Shown here in pieces: positions 1-8,161 of a stretch of DNA of 45,965 nt. Below the pieces are notes generated by a model that was given only the letters and a program-made list of their open reading frames with translations, did not search any database and was not told where the DNA came from. The stretch lies in NCBI GenBank assembly GCA_902495525.1, contig CABUXL010000012.1, positions 1-45,965 of the forward strand, read 5' to 3'. Every line of letters begins with the position of its first letter. Position 1 is the first letter of the stretch. The DNA comes from an uncultured Collinsella sp. (lineage in GTDB: Bacteria; Actinomycetota; Coriobacteriia; Coriobacteriales; Coriobacteriaceae). The translations under genes were made by a program, and so were the position numbers.

Positions 1-2
1 AG

Positions 3-95
3 GCGTGGGTCGAGGCGGGGCTCCCGCTCAATTGGGACAGGCAAGCCTTCGAGGCCGAGCGCAAAATGGATTCTAAAAAACACCTTGCCAAATAG
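3..95 (+). CDS. C-terminal end of an unidentified protein (partial)
   Basis: This frame is open from the window edge and ends in a TAG stop at 93-95. It gives about 30 residues, rich in charged amino acids and ending in KKHLAK. The other two forward frames are less protein-like here; one of them stops near 75. The short tail is not enough to recognise a family. It converges with the pyruvate formate-lyase operon, and the hairpin at 108-150 lies just behind its stop. I infer a real gene end from the open frame and ordinary composition, but the fragment could be chance. Confidence 0.4.
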   Translation, partial: AWVEAGLPLNWDRQAFEAERKMDSKKHLAK

Positions 96-107
96 GAGCG
101 TCAGGAC

Positions 108-150
108 GCAAAGAGGCTCGCCGCACGAAGTGCGCAGCGAGCCTCTTTGC
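108..150. repeat. 14-bp-stem hairpin behind the partial gene
   Basis: Arms 108-121 and 137-150 (GCAAAGAGGCTCGC and its complement) are perfect. An inner mini-stem CGCAC/GTGCG lies in the loop. No T-run follows on either side, so it is not a classical intrinsic terminator. The sequence after it (CCGAGGAC) resembles part of the core of the giant hairpin at 205-308, so it may be a degenerate relative. Confidence 0.6.
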
Positions 151-204
151 ATGTCCGAGGACACCAATTTAATTTAGCGTGGTTCCCTAAAGGACGACAA
201 CGCA

Positions 205-308
205 GGAGACCCGGCAAGGCCGGGAGCACTTTGTCTCGCAAACATTCCGCAGCCGCGAAGCGGCGAGGACGTTTGAGAGACAAAGTGCGTAGGCCTTACC
301 GGGTCTCC
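205..308. repeat. Giant hairpin with conserved internal loop, copy 1
   Basis: A palindrome of about 104 nt starts 18 bases behind the stop codon of the glycyl-radical subunit. Outer arms GGAGACCCGG/CCGGGTCTCC, then GGCC, then GCACTTTGTCTC/GAGACAAAGTGC, lead to an internal loop formed by ATTCCGCAG (244-252) and GCGAGGACG (263-271) around a small GCCGC stem. The element is bounded by GCA on the left and GGTGGGA on the right. The same loop and flanks recur at 37913-38063 with unrelated arms. It sits where the operon's terminator should be and may serve as one, or as a 3'-end stabiliser. Confidence 0.75.
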
Positions 309-326
309 GGTGGGAGTTGAGTCCCT

Positions 327-578
327 TTAGAACTTGTCGTGGAAGGTACGCGCAATGACCTCGTCCTGCTGCTCCTTGGTGAGCGTGTGGAAGTTCACGG
401 CGTAGCCGGAAACGCGGATGGTCAGCTGCGGATACTTCTCGGGGTGAGCCTGAGCGTCGAGCAGCGTCTCACGGTTGAAGACGTTGATGTTCAGGTGGTG
501 GCCACCCTTCTCGGCGTAAGCGTCGAGCATGTGGACCAGGTTATCGGCCTGAGTCTCGGAAACTTCAGAAACCTTCAT
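327..578 (-). CDS. Stand-alone glycyl-radical domain protein (pyruvate formate-lyase C-terminal part)
   Basis: This 83-residue protein matches the last ~75 residues of pyruvate formate-lyase, including the glycyl-radical motif RVSGYA with the radical glycine at residue 58 and the tail TKEQQDEVIARTF. It starts at ATG 576-578 behind a strong AAGGAG ribosome site. The longer upstream reading lacks such a site and contains a hairpin. The preceding gene encodes a formate-lyase that stops before this domain, so the two chains together make one complete enzyme. E. coli GrcA (YfiD) is a known stand-alone relative that repairs damaged formate-lyase, but it is 127 residues long with its own N-terminal region. 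Here the N-terminus instead resembles the native formate-lyase segment before the radical domain. I infer an obligate second subunit rather than a spare part. Confidence 0.9.
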   Translation of the reverse strand: MKVSEVSETQADNLVHMLDAYAEKGGHHLNINVFNRETLLDAQAHPEKYPQLTIRVSGYAVNFHTLTKEQQDEVIARTFHDKF

Positions 579-600
579 AATGTGTCTCCTTCGATTAATA

Positions 601-662
601 GGCGCCGGCCGAAACCGGCGCACTAATCAGTAATCGTTATTGTTAGTATAGCACTAACAATA
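601..662. repeat. Two hairpins between the two pyruvate formate-lyase genes
   Basis: The 85-nt gap holds two perfect inverted repeats. One is GCGCCGG with a 6-nt loop at 601-620. The other is ATTGTTAGT with a 5-nt loop near 639-661, next to the pflB stop. Neither is followed by a T-run in the direction of transcription. They may protect mRNA ends or set the ratio of the two subunits. Confidence 0.65.
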
Positions 663-663
663 G

Positions 664-2715
664 TTACTCGCCCAGCTGATCAAGGTCGATATCGCCAAAG
701 AACACCTGGTCCTCCTTGCCGAGCGCACTCGGGATGATGGAGAAGGTGTTGGAGATGCCGTCCTGAGCATCGCGGAACGGGAGCTTGGAAACCGAAGACA
801 GCGAAGCGATGGCGCCGTGGCTATCGCGCTTGTGCATGGGGTTAGCACCCGGGGCGAACGGCTGGCCAGCCTTGCGGCCGTCGGGCGTGGAGCCGGTCTT
901 CTTACCGTACACGACGTTGGAGGTAATGGTCAGAACCGAGGTCGTAGGCACGGAGTTGCGGTAGGTATCGTTCATGCGGATGTACTCCATGAACTGGTGC
1001 ACAACGTCGTGAGCGATCTGGTCGACGCGGTCGTCGTCGTTACCGTACTTGGGGAACTCGCCCTCGGTCTCGAAGTCGACGATGATGCCGTTCTCATCAC
1101 GGACGGGGTGGACCTTGGCGTACTTGATGGCGGACAGGGAGTCAGCCACGACGGAAAGGCCAGCGATGCCCGTAGCGAACCAGCGGTGCACGTGCTTGTC
1201 GTGCAGAGCCATCTGGATGCGCTCGTAGCAATATTTGTCGTGCATGTAGTGAATGATGTTCAGCGAGTTGACGTACACGCCAGCGAGCCACTTCATCATG
1301 TCGTTGTACTTGGCCACAACGTCGTCGTAATCGAGCGTATCGCCCTCGACGGCGCGATACTTGGGGCCGACCTGCTTCTTGGAGACCTCGTCAACACCGC
1401 CGTTGAGTGCGTACAGCAGGCACTTGGCCAGGTTGGCGCGAGCGCCGAAGAACTGCATCTCCTTGCCGATGCGCATGGAGGACACGCAGCAGGCGATGCC
1501 GTAGTCGTCGCCATGATAGACGCGCATGAGGTCGTCGTTCTCGTACTGGATCGAGGAGCTAGCGACAGAAGTCTTGGCGCAGAACTTCTTGAAGTTCTCG
1601 GGCAGACGGGTCGACCACAGAACGGTCATGTTGGGCTCGGGGCTGGTGCCCATGTTCTCGAGCGTGTGCAGGTAGCGGTAGCTCATCTTGGTAACGAGCG
1701 TACGGCCGTCGACACCCATGCCGCCGATGGACTCGGTGACCCACTGCGGGTCGCCGGTGAACAGGGCCTGGTACTCGGGGGTACGGGCAAACTTGACCAT
1801 GCGAAGCTTCATGATGAAGTGATCCACGAACTCCTGGATCTGCTCCTCGGTGAAGGTACCGTTGGCAAGGTCGCGCTCAGCGTAGATGTCGATGAACGTG
1901 GAGGTACGGCCGATGGACATAGCGGCGCCGTTCTGCTCCTTGACGGCAGCGAGGTAGGCGAAGTACATCCACTGGATGGCCTCCTGCGTGTTGGTAGCAG
2001 GGTTGGAAATATCGAAACCATAGGTCTCGGCCATCATCTTAAGCTCGCCGAGGGCGCGGATCTGCTCCTGCAGCTCCTCACGATCGCGGATGTTGTCGGC
2101 GGTCATGACCGTCGGGGTGGAAGCCTTCTGGGCCTCCTTGTCCTTGATCAGGTAGTCGACACCGTACAGGGCGACACGACGGTAGTCGCCGATGATGCGG
2201 CCGCGGCCATAGCCATCGGGCAGACCGGTGATGATGTGGGCCGAGCGGCAAGCACGCATCTCGGGGGTGTAAACATCGAAGACACCGGCGTTGTGGGTCT
2301 TGCGCTCGAAGGTGTAGCGCTCGACAACGTTCTCGTCGACCTTGTAGCCGTGCTGGCTGGCAGCCTGGCAAGCGATGCGGATACCACCGTTGACGTGCAG
2401 CGCGCGCTTGAGCGGCTTGTCGGTCTGGAGGCCGACGATAGTCTCCTTCTCGCGGTGGGCGTTATCGATGTAGCCAGCGGGGTGGCTCACGATACCCGTG
2501 ACGATCTTGGTGTCCATATCGAGGACACCGCCCTGTTCGCGCTCCTTAAGCAGCAGGTCGAGAACCTCGCCCCACAGCTCCTTGGTACGCTCGGTCGGAC
2601 CGACGAGGAACGACTCGTCGCCCTCGTAGGGGGTGTAGTTCTTCTGGATGAAGTCTCGGACGTCAACTTCTCCCGTCCAGATGCCTTCCTTGAAGCCTTC
2701 CCATGCCTCCTGCAT
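664..2715 (-). CDS. pflB: Pyruvate formate-lyase large part, lacking the glycyl-radical domain
   Basis: Formate acetyltransferase cleaves pyruvate with CoA to acetyl-CoA and formate in anaerobes. The 683 residues align along most of E. coli PflB. DFIQKNYTPYEGDESF stands near the N-terminus, the paired active-site cysteines are at 409-410 (GIACCVSS), and NVVYGKKTGSTPDGRKAG and the segment before the radical loop are present. The chain then stops after GDIDLDQLGE instead of continuing about 75 residues to the radical glycine. That missing piece is encoded by the next gene, which has its own ribosome site, so this is a true split and not one frameshift. The ATG start matches the family N-terminus; AGGAG lies 12 nt upstream, slightly far. 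The activating enzyme is not in the window. Confidence 0.96.
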   Translation of the reverse strand: MQEAWEGFKEGIWTGEVDVRDFIQKNYTPYEGDESFLVGPTERTKELWGEVLDLLLKEREQGGVLDMDTKIVTGIVSHPAGYIDNAHREKETIVGLQTDKPLKRALHVNGGIRIACQAASQHGYKVDENVVERYTFERKTHNAGVFDVYTPEMRACRSAHIITGLPDGYGRGRIIGDYRRVALYGVDYLIKDKEAQKASTPTVMTADNIRDREELQEQIRALGELKMMAETYGFDISNPATNTQEAIQWMYFAYLAAVKEQNGAAMSIGRTSTFIDIYAERDLANGTFTEEQIQEFVDHFIMKLRMVKFARTPEYQALFTGDPQWVTESIGGMGVDGRTLVTKMSYRYLHTLENMGTSPEPNMTVLWSTRLPENFKKFCAKTSVASSSIQYENDDLMRVYHGDDYGIACCVSSMRIGKEMQFFGARANLAKCLLYALNGGVDEVSKKQVGPKYRAVEGDTLDYDDVVAKYNDMMKWLAGVYVNSLNIIHYMHDKYCYERIQMALHDKHVHRWFATGIAGLSVVADSLSAIKYAKVHPVRDENGIIVDFETEGEFPKYGNDDDRVDQIAHDVVHQFMEYIRMNDTYRNSVPTTSVLTITSNVVYGKKTGSTPDGRKAGQPFAPGANPMHKRDSHGAIASLSSVSKLPFRDAQDGISNTFSIIPSALGKEDQVFFGDIDLDQLGE

Positions 2716-3108
2716 TGTGTAACCACGCTCCTAGTTACGTGTAATGCGGCGCTCTCTCACACCGCTGCTTATTGAATTCTTGAATGTTCGGCTTGCACTA
2801 CCGGCTTCTTCCGTTCTTCACCACACGCTGGTGCAGAGAAAACGTTTGTCCACCTTGGAACTACAACCCAAAACCCAAGATTTCACCCGTCTGAGAAGGA
2901 TAACATAGCGACCCTCTCCATCTGGGCTGTTATATGTTTCTTTTTTTATATCATAAGGGCGTTTTTTACAAACCCGCAGGAAATGCGAGCGCGAACAACT
3001 ACCGTTCACCGATTTGTATGTTATTTTCCTTGCCTTTGTACGACGTTCGCTCTAGCTGTTATGCCAGCTTTAGCAGGGTAAAGTGTCTCAGAGACCCTAC
3101 AGAAACTG
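2716..3108 (-). promoter_or_regulatory. Leader and promoter region of the pyruvate formate-lyase operon
   Basis: About 390 bases carry no convincing gene. The stretch 2930-2990 is markedly AT-rich (runs of T, ATATAA) and is the likeliest promoter zone for the leftward operon. It also holds AAACCCGCAGG (2971-2981), similar to a motif upstream of the amidohydrolase and near the putrescine carbamoyltransferase. I could not assign a certain -35/-10 pair or a textbook FNR site. Confidence 0.4.
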
Positions 3109-3142
3109 CAGGGCGGCCACGGGATCCCCCGTGGCCGCCCTG
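3109..3142. terminator. Perfect 15-bp hairpin behind the permease gene
   Basis: CAGGGCGGCCACGGG is followed by a 4-nt loop and its exact complement. It lies 38 bases behind the permease stop and is followed leftward by CAGTTTCTGT, a weak T-tract. It probably ends the dehydrogenase-permease transcript. Confidence 0.65.
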
Positions 3143-3180
3143 TGGCGTAGCTAGTTTTTAGCTTTGATTGCCGCTTGGCA

Positions 3181-4200
3181 TTAGGCGGCTGCGGCGGCCT
3201 TGTCGGTCGTTGCCTTGCTATTGCCGTTGCCCTGGCCCTCAAAATGCTTGTAGCACCAGCTGGTGACCAGCGGGGTCAAAATAGCCGTCACGATTGCGCA
3301 GGCAGCAACCTGTGCCGTAGCCGTCGCGAGCACGGCGCCGCCGTACATGGCCCCGTTGACGCTTGCCATGGCAGCAGGCGTGGCCACATTGGCTCCGGCG
3401 CAGCTCGAAATGGCCGCACCTGCGACACCCGTACCACCCGTGAGCTTATCGACCGCGATGACGGGAATTGCAAAGACCACCGAGCAGATCACACCGAGCA
3501 GAATACCGGGGAGACCGCCATTAATGAGCTGGCCAAAGGTCATGGTCGAGCCCATGGCAAAGAAGACGAGCACGATGATGGCGGAAAGTGCCGGTGCCAT
3601 CATCTTCTTAAAGCTGGGGAACAGGTTACCCAGAATAATGCCGATGACGATCGGCAGAATGGCACCCACGAGCGACCAGCCGATCGGAGCCTGACCGGCA
3701 GCGCCGAGCACGATCATCGTGACCGGAGGGCCGACAACGAGCGTGGTGATGGCGACAGCGCCACGCTCGGCCTCATTGCCCATGGTGCCCATCAGACCAG
3801 CGTACATAGCGTTGTTGGCGCCGGTGCAAGCCGCCAGCATCACCATGGCAGAGATGCCAAACAGGTTGTCGTTGAACACATAAAGGATGAGCAGCGACAC
3901 GGCAACGACCACGATCTGCTTGACGGCGATGATGATGGCGCCGCGTGCAGCGGCGGCAGGAGCACTCTTAAACGAAATCGTCGTACCGACGATGAGCAAA
4001 AAAGCGCCCACGAGCGGGCCTGCGCCCTGCTGGGTCATACCAAGCGTAAAGCTGCCGAGCGTTTTGAACAGGTCGGGGAATAGCGTGTTGAGCAGGCAGC
4101 CCAGCAAAAGCGGCACCAAAATATTGGCACCCGGGATGGAGGACATCTTAAAGAACGGCTCCTTTGCCGCCGGCGCCTCCACCGCAGTCGATTCACTCAT
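3181..4200 (-). CDS. kdgT: 2-keto-3-deoxygluconate permease (KdgT family)
   Basis: This very hydrophobic protein of 339 residues resembles the KdgT/KDGT carrier family, which imports 2-keto-3-deoxygluconate with protons. Around ten membrane spans are visible. Family-like stretches include IPGANILVPLLLGCLLNT near the N-terminus, GANNAMYAGLMGTMG mid-protein, and SSCAGANVATPAAMASVN. Start ATG 4198-4200 has AAAGGAGATATAT directly upstream; a longer reading from 4221 lacks this. It is the second gene after an SDR dehydrogenase, 108 nt downstream of it. This suggests uptake and oxidation-reduction of a sugar acid. The C-terminus is alanine- and lysine-rich and probably cytoplasmic. Confidence 0.85.
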   Translation of the reverse strand: MSESTAVEAPAAKEPFFKMSSIPGANILVPLLLGCLLNTLFPDLFKTLGSFTLGMTQQGAGPLVGAFLLIVGTTISFKSAPAAAARGAIIIAVKQIVVVAVSLLILYVFNDNLFGISAMVMLAACTGANNAMYAGLMGTMGNEAERGAVAITTLVVGPPVTMIVLGAAGQAPIGWSLVGAILPIVIGIILGNLFPSFKKMMAPALSAIIVLVFFAMGSTMTFGQLINGGLPGILLGVICSVVFAIPVIAVDKLTGGTGVAGAAISSCAGANVATPAAMASVNGAMYGGAVLATATAQVAACAIVTAILTPLVTSWCYKHFEGQGNGNSKATTDKAAAAA

Positions 4201-4308
4201 ATATATCTCCTTTGGATGCATGCGAATCGTAGCCGCACGCGCCTATGTCAGAAAGAAGGCGACGGTCCCGAGTCGCAGGAGCCGTCGCCGAATAATCATC
4301 GCGGGGTA

Positions 4309-5058
4309 TTACCCGTCCAGGACGATGCCGCCGTCGCAGTCACCGATCTCGCCGTTCACGAAGCTGGCGAGGTCGGAAGCGAAGAACAGCACCATCTGCG
4401 CAGGCTCGCTGGCCTGGGCAGCGCGGCCCAGAGGAATACCGTTGATGATGCGCTGAGAGTTCTCGTCAGAGAGAATCGAGGTCATATCGGTCAACGTGAG
4501 CGACGGGCACACGGCGTTGCAGCGAACGCCAAACTTGCCGCCCTCCTTGGCGACCGCCTTGGTAAGGCCGTTGACACCGGCCTTGGAGCTCGCGTAGGCA
4601 GCGGTGCCAAGCAGGCCGCCGCCGATCTTGCCAGCAACGGAGCTCACGTTGACGATAGTGCCGGCATGCGCCGCCTTAAAGTGCGGGTACACGGCGTTCA
4701 TCATAGTGAAGGTACCGTTGAGGTTGATATCGATAGTGCGGCGCCACTCGGTGTCATCGATCTCGTCGAACTTCTTGGTGCTGATGACGCCAGCGCAGTT
4801 AATCAAGATGTTGGTTTGCGGCAGGTCCGTAAAAATCTGCTCGACGGTCTCGCGCGCCTTGGGCGCATCGGCGACATCGAGCTGATAGAACTTGTTGCCC
4901 TCGCCAAGCTCGGCCACTGCGGCCTCGCCCTTAGCAGCGTTCCTTGCGATGAGCGCGACATGTCCGCCGCCCGCGACGATGCCCTTGGCGATCTCGAGGC
5001 CAATGCCCTGAGTGCCACCGGTAACGATCGCGGTTTTACCCGTGAAGTCAAATGCCAT
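4309..5058 (-). CDS. Short-chain dehydrogenase/reductase (sugar-acid dehydrogenase type)
   Basis: The 249-residue classical SDR has the cofactor motif TGGTQGIG near residue 12, NCAG (usual NNAG) around residue 85, and the catalytic YASSK. The C-terminus ends in the typical DGG-containing loop. SDRs of this size oxidise hydroxyl or reduce keto groups with NAD(P)H. The neighbouring keto-deoxygluconate permease suggests a KduD-like or gluconate-5-dehydrogenase-like role, but the sequence alone does not fix the substrate. Start ATG 5056-5058 follows AAAGGGGGATGGAGTC. The gap to the divergent MarR gene carries both promoters. Confidence 0.85.
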   Translation of the reverse strand: MAFDFTGKTAIVTGGTQGIGLEIAKGIVAGGGHVALIARNAAKGEAAVAELGEGNKFYQLDVADAPKARETVEQIFTDLPQTNILINCAGVISTKKFDEIDDTEWRRTIDINLNGTFTMMNAVYPHFKAAHAGTIVNVSSVAGKIGGGLLGTAAYASSKAGVNGLTKAVAKEGGKFGVRCNAVCPSLTLTDMTSILSDENSQRIINGIPLGRAAQASEPAQMVLFFASDLASFVNGEIGDCDGGIVLDG

Positions 5059-5314
5059 GACTCCATCCCCCTTTATGTAAGGTGTCTCCTTGCGGGAAGT
5101 TGGAGCATCGCACGTGGCGATTATATGAGTCCCAGTCGTCATGGTGGTGACAACCCCTCGCCTAACCGCGTGCATAATAGTTCTTTGAAACGCTTCAGCA
5201 ATTGAATGATTTTAAGTCTTAATGCACTCTTAATATTGCCTAGCGGCCAAGTAGATTTTTGGGACATGCCTAGAAATCCACCGAATGGGATGGTTGAGCG
5301 GTGGTATCATCTTT

Positions 5315-5351
5315 CACCGAAAATAGTTTCTAGTGTTAGGGGTTTTCGGTG
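5315..5351. promoter_or_regulatory. Inverted repeat covering the marR start
   Basis: CACCGAAAA (5315-5323) and TTTTCGGTG (5343-5351) are perfect complements 19 bases apart. The right arm includes the GTG start codon and the loop holds the AGGGG ribosome site. It could be an autoregulatory MarR operator or an RNA hairpin limiting translation. Confidence 0.5.
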
Positions 5352-5798
5352 GAAGATACCGATTTCCGTGAACTTGGGCGTCAGCTCCTTACCGAGTTCG
5401 GCAGCATGCATCAGCGCATTTCGCGCTTTGCGGACAAAGCCCTCGGCGGCGAAATGGCCGTCATGCGCGCCCTCATACTCGCCGGCGGTTCGCTCACGCC
5501 GAGCGAACTCGCTGATCGCGCCTGGGTCTCGAGTGCCCGCATCGCCAATATCCTACGCGCTCTCGAAGCCAAGGGCTGGGTCGAGCGCGAGCACTCAAAG
5601 ACCGACCGTCGTCGCGTACACGTCACGGTGACCGACAAAGGATTCCAGGATCTCGAAATCAAACGTCGGGAATTCGAGAACCGCACTGCGGCTTTCCTCG
5701 AGCAGCTCGGCGAAACAGATACCCAAGAGATGGTGCGTCTTCTAAGGCGTGCCAACGAAATTATCGACCGCAATCAAGAAAGGAGAGATGCCGAGTGA
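5349..5798 (+). CDS. MarR-family regulator of the ABC exporter
   Basis: This 149-residue winged-helix protein has the MarR layout: N-terminal helix, recognition region LTPSELADRAWVSSARIANILRALEAKGWVER, and wing KTDRRRVHVTVTDKG. It starts at GTG 5349 behind AGGGG. Its stop overlaps the GTG start of the first exporter gene by four bases (GTGA), so the three genes are one coupled operon. MarR proteins next to exporters usually repress them until a toxic ligand binds. An inverted repeat overlaps the start region and is the natural candidate operator. Confidence 0.9.
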   Translation: MEDTDFRELGRQLLTEFGSMHQRISRFADKALGGEMAVMRALILAGGSLTPSELADRAWVSSARIANILRALEAKGWVEREHSKTDRRRVHVTVTDKGFQDLEIKRREFENRTAAFLEQLGETDTQEMVRLLRRANEIIDRNQERRDAE

Positions 5799-8161
5799 GG
5801 ATTCTCAAGCTCTTTAAAAAGCATGTCCTGGCACTGTTCGCAGCTATCGTGCTTATCGTAATCAGCTGCAACGCCGATCTAGCACTGCCTACCTATATGA
5901 GCGACATCGTCGACGTAGGCGTGCAGCAAGGCGGCATCGCCTCGCCCGTGCCCGACACCATTCGTGCCGAATCGCTCGATGACCTTGAGCTCTTTATGAG
6001 CGCCAAGGACGCCAAGGCTGTGGAGGCCGTGTTTAGCAAGGCTGACAAAAACGGCATTCGAACGTATGAGGGTACCGAGGACGAGCGCGCCGACGGCAGC
6101 AAGCTCGCCGACATTATGAGCCTGCCCGAGACCGTCGTCCTTTCGCTCAACCAGGGCATTGACGCCAACTCCATGGGTGACATGATGGGCTCGTCCAGCG
6201 AGAAAGACAACAACGCTGCCCAGACCATGCCCACCCCCGAGCAGATGGCTACCATGACGCCCGAGCAGCTCGCCGAGATGCAGCAGAAGGCCGCAGCGGC
6301 GCAGAACATGCAAAAGCAGATTGATGCCGACGGCGGTAAGATCACTATGAAGAGCCTGCGCCTGGGTGTCGAGGGCGGTCTGGTAGACCAAAGCAAGCTC
6401 GTCGAGGGCGCCAACCAAATGGCGGACAAAATGGGCTCCATGTCAGGCTCCATCGTCACTCAGCGCGCCGTGAGCTATGTGCAGGACGAGTACAAGGCAC
6501 AGGGCATCGACCCCGCCGACGTGCAGAACGCCTACCTGAGCCGCATGGCGACCACGATGTTTGGGCTGTGCCTGGTGTCGCTCGTCGCCACCATCCTGAC
6601 CGGTGCCGTGGCTTCGCGCACCGCCTGCTCCATCGCCCGAGACCTGCGCCGCGAGACCTTCAACAAGGTGATGCACTTCTCGCCGGCCGAGGTGGGCAAG
6701 TTTAGCCAGGCCTCGCTCATCACCCGCTGCACCAACGACATTCAGCAGATCCAGATGGCCGCAACCCTGTTTATCCGCATGTGCCTGATGGCACCGGTCA
6801 TGGGCATCGTCGCCGTCATGCGCGTCCTGGCCAACCACACCGGCCTGGAGTGGACCATCGCCGTGGCCATCATCGCGGTTTCAGCCGTTGTCGGCGTGCT
6901 TATGGGACTCACCATGCCCAAGTTCAAAAAGATGCAAAGCTTTGTGGACCGCGTGAACCTTACCGCCCGCGAGCTGCTCGACGGCCTTATGCCCATTCGC
7001 TCGTTCAACCGCGAGGAGCATGAGCTCGAGCGTTTTGACAAGGCTTCGCTCGACCTAATGACCACGCAGCTTTACACCAACCGCGCCATGAGCTTTATGA
7101 TGCCGCTCATGATGCTCGTCATGAACTGCATCACCGTGCTTATCGTCTGGTTTGGCGCGCAGGGCGTGTCCGACGGCGTGATGCAGGTCGGCAACATGAT
7201 GGCGTTTATCTCCTACACCATGCAGGTCGTCATGGCGTTTATGATCCTCACCATGGTTTCGGTCATCCTGCCCCGTGCCGAGGTCGCAGCCGAGCGCGTA
7301 GATGAGGTCATCACCTGCCCCACGAGCATCAACGACCCTGCCTCGCCCAAACTGCCCGCGGCCAGCTCGCCGCGCGGTGAGCTCACCTTCCGCGACGTGA
7401 GCTTCCAGTACCCCGATGCCCGCGCCGACGTCATTAGCGGTGTGAACTTCACCACGCATGCCGGTCAGATGCTCGGCATCATTGGCTCCACGGGCTCGGG
7501 CAAGTCCACGCTCGTACAGCTGATTCCGCGCCTGTACGACGTCACGGGCGGCAGCATTTCGCTCGACGGCATCGACGTGCGCGACATGACCCTTTCCGAG
7601 CTGCGCCGCCGTATCGGTTATATTCCGCAGCAGGGTCGCCTGTTCTCGGGCACCGTCGAGAGCAACCTCAAGTTTGCCGGCGACATGGTAAGCGATGACG
7701 ACATGCACAAGGCGGCATGCATCGCCCAGGCCGAGGACTTTATCGCCGAGCGCGAGGGCGGCTACGACTCCCCCATCAGCCAGGGCGGCTCCAATGTCTC
7801 GGGCGGTCAGCGCCAGCGCCTGGCCATCGCCCGCGCCCTGGCCAAGAAGCCCGAAGTCGTGGTGTTCGACGACTCGTTTAGCGCCCTCGACTACAAGACC
7901 GACGCGCGCCTGCGCGAGGAGCTGGCCAAAAACGTTACCGACGCCGCACTCGTGGTCGTGGCCCAGCGCATCGCGACCATCATGCACGCCGACCAGATCA
8001 TTGTGCTCGACGACGGCCACGTGGTGGGCACCGGTACGCACGAGGAGCTGCTGCGCAGCTGCCCGGCGTACCTGGAGATCGCACAGTCGCAGCTTTCCGC
8101 CGAGGAGCTGGGGCTTACCCAAGAAGAAATTGCAACCGTCATGGAAGGAGGCGAGCGCTAA
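5795..8161 (+). CDS. ABC exporter subunit 1 (degenerate ATP site)
   Basis: The 788-residue protein is a membrane-plus-ATPase half-transporter. An unusually large, Met- and Gln-rich insert (roughly residues 55-245) follows the first membrane span and is probably external. Five more spans follow, then the ATPase domain with Walker A GSTGSGKST near 565 and signature VSGGQ near 668. Walker B reads VVFDDSFSALD, with Asp instead of the catalytic Glu, and the switch histidine is Gln (VVAQRIATI). Such a degenerate site is typical of one half of heterodimeric exporters of the TM287/288 type. Its stop overlaps the partner's start as TAATG. Confidence 0.92.
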   Translation: MRILKLFKKHVLALFAAIVLIVISCNADLALPTYMSDIVDVGVQQGGIASPVPDTIRAESLDDLELFMSAKDAKAVEAVFSKADKNGIRTYEGTEDERADGSKLADIMSLPETVVLSLNQGIDANSMGDMMGSSSEKDNNAAQTMPTPEQMATMTPEQLAEMQQKAAAAQNMQKQIDADGGKITMKSLRLGVEGGLVDQSKLVEGANQMADKMGSMSGSIVTQRAVSYVQDEYKAQGIDPADVQNAYLSRMATTMFGLCLVSLVATILTGAVASRTACSIARDLRRETFNKVMHFSPAEVGKFSQASLITRCTNDIQQIQMAATLFIRMCLMAPVMGIVAVMRVLANHTGLEWTIAVAIIAVSAVVGVLMGLTMPKFKKMQSFVDRVNLTARELLDGLMPIRSFNREEHELERFDKASLDLMTTQLYTNRAMSFMMPLMMLVMNCITVLIVWFGAQGVSDGVMQVGNMMAFISYTMQVVMAFMILTMVSVILPRAEVAAERVDEVITCPTSINDPASPKLPAASSPRGELTFRDVSFQYPDARADVISGVNFTTHAGQMLGIIGSTGSGKSTLVQLIPRLYDVTGGSISLDGIDVRDMTLSELRRRIGYIPQQGRLFSGTVESNLKFAGDMVSDDDMHKAACIAQAEDFIAEREGGYDSPISQGGSNVSGGQRQRLAIARALAKKPEVVVFDDSFSALDYKTDARLREELAKNVTDAALVVVAQRIATIMHADQIIVLDDGHVVGTGTHEELLRSCPAYLEIAQSQLSAEELGLTQEEIATVMEGGER

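Noticed and set aside
578..664. The pyruvate formate-lyase split as a sequencing frameshift
   Set aside because: The large gene ends cleanly and the small gene has its own start and ribosome site. Two hairpins and about 85 bases separate them, so a single indel cannot restore one frame.
817..2775. Long plus-strand open frame of about 650 codons opposite pflB
   Set aside because: Its peptide has the repetitive Val/Leu/Gly/Asp composition of an antisense shadow of a GC-biased gene. The minus strand has clear formate-lyase motifs.
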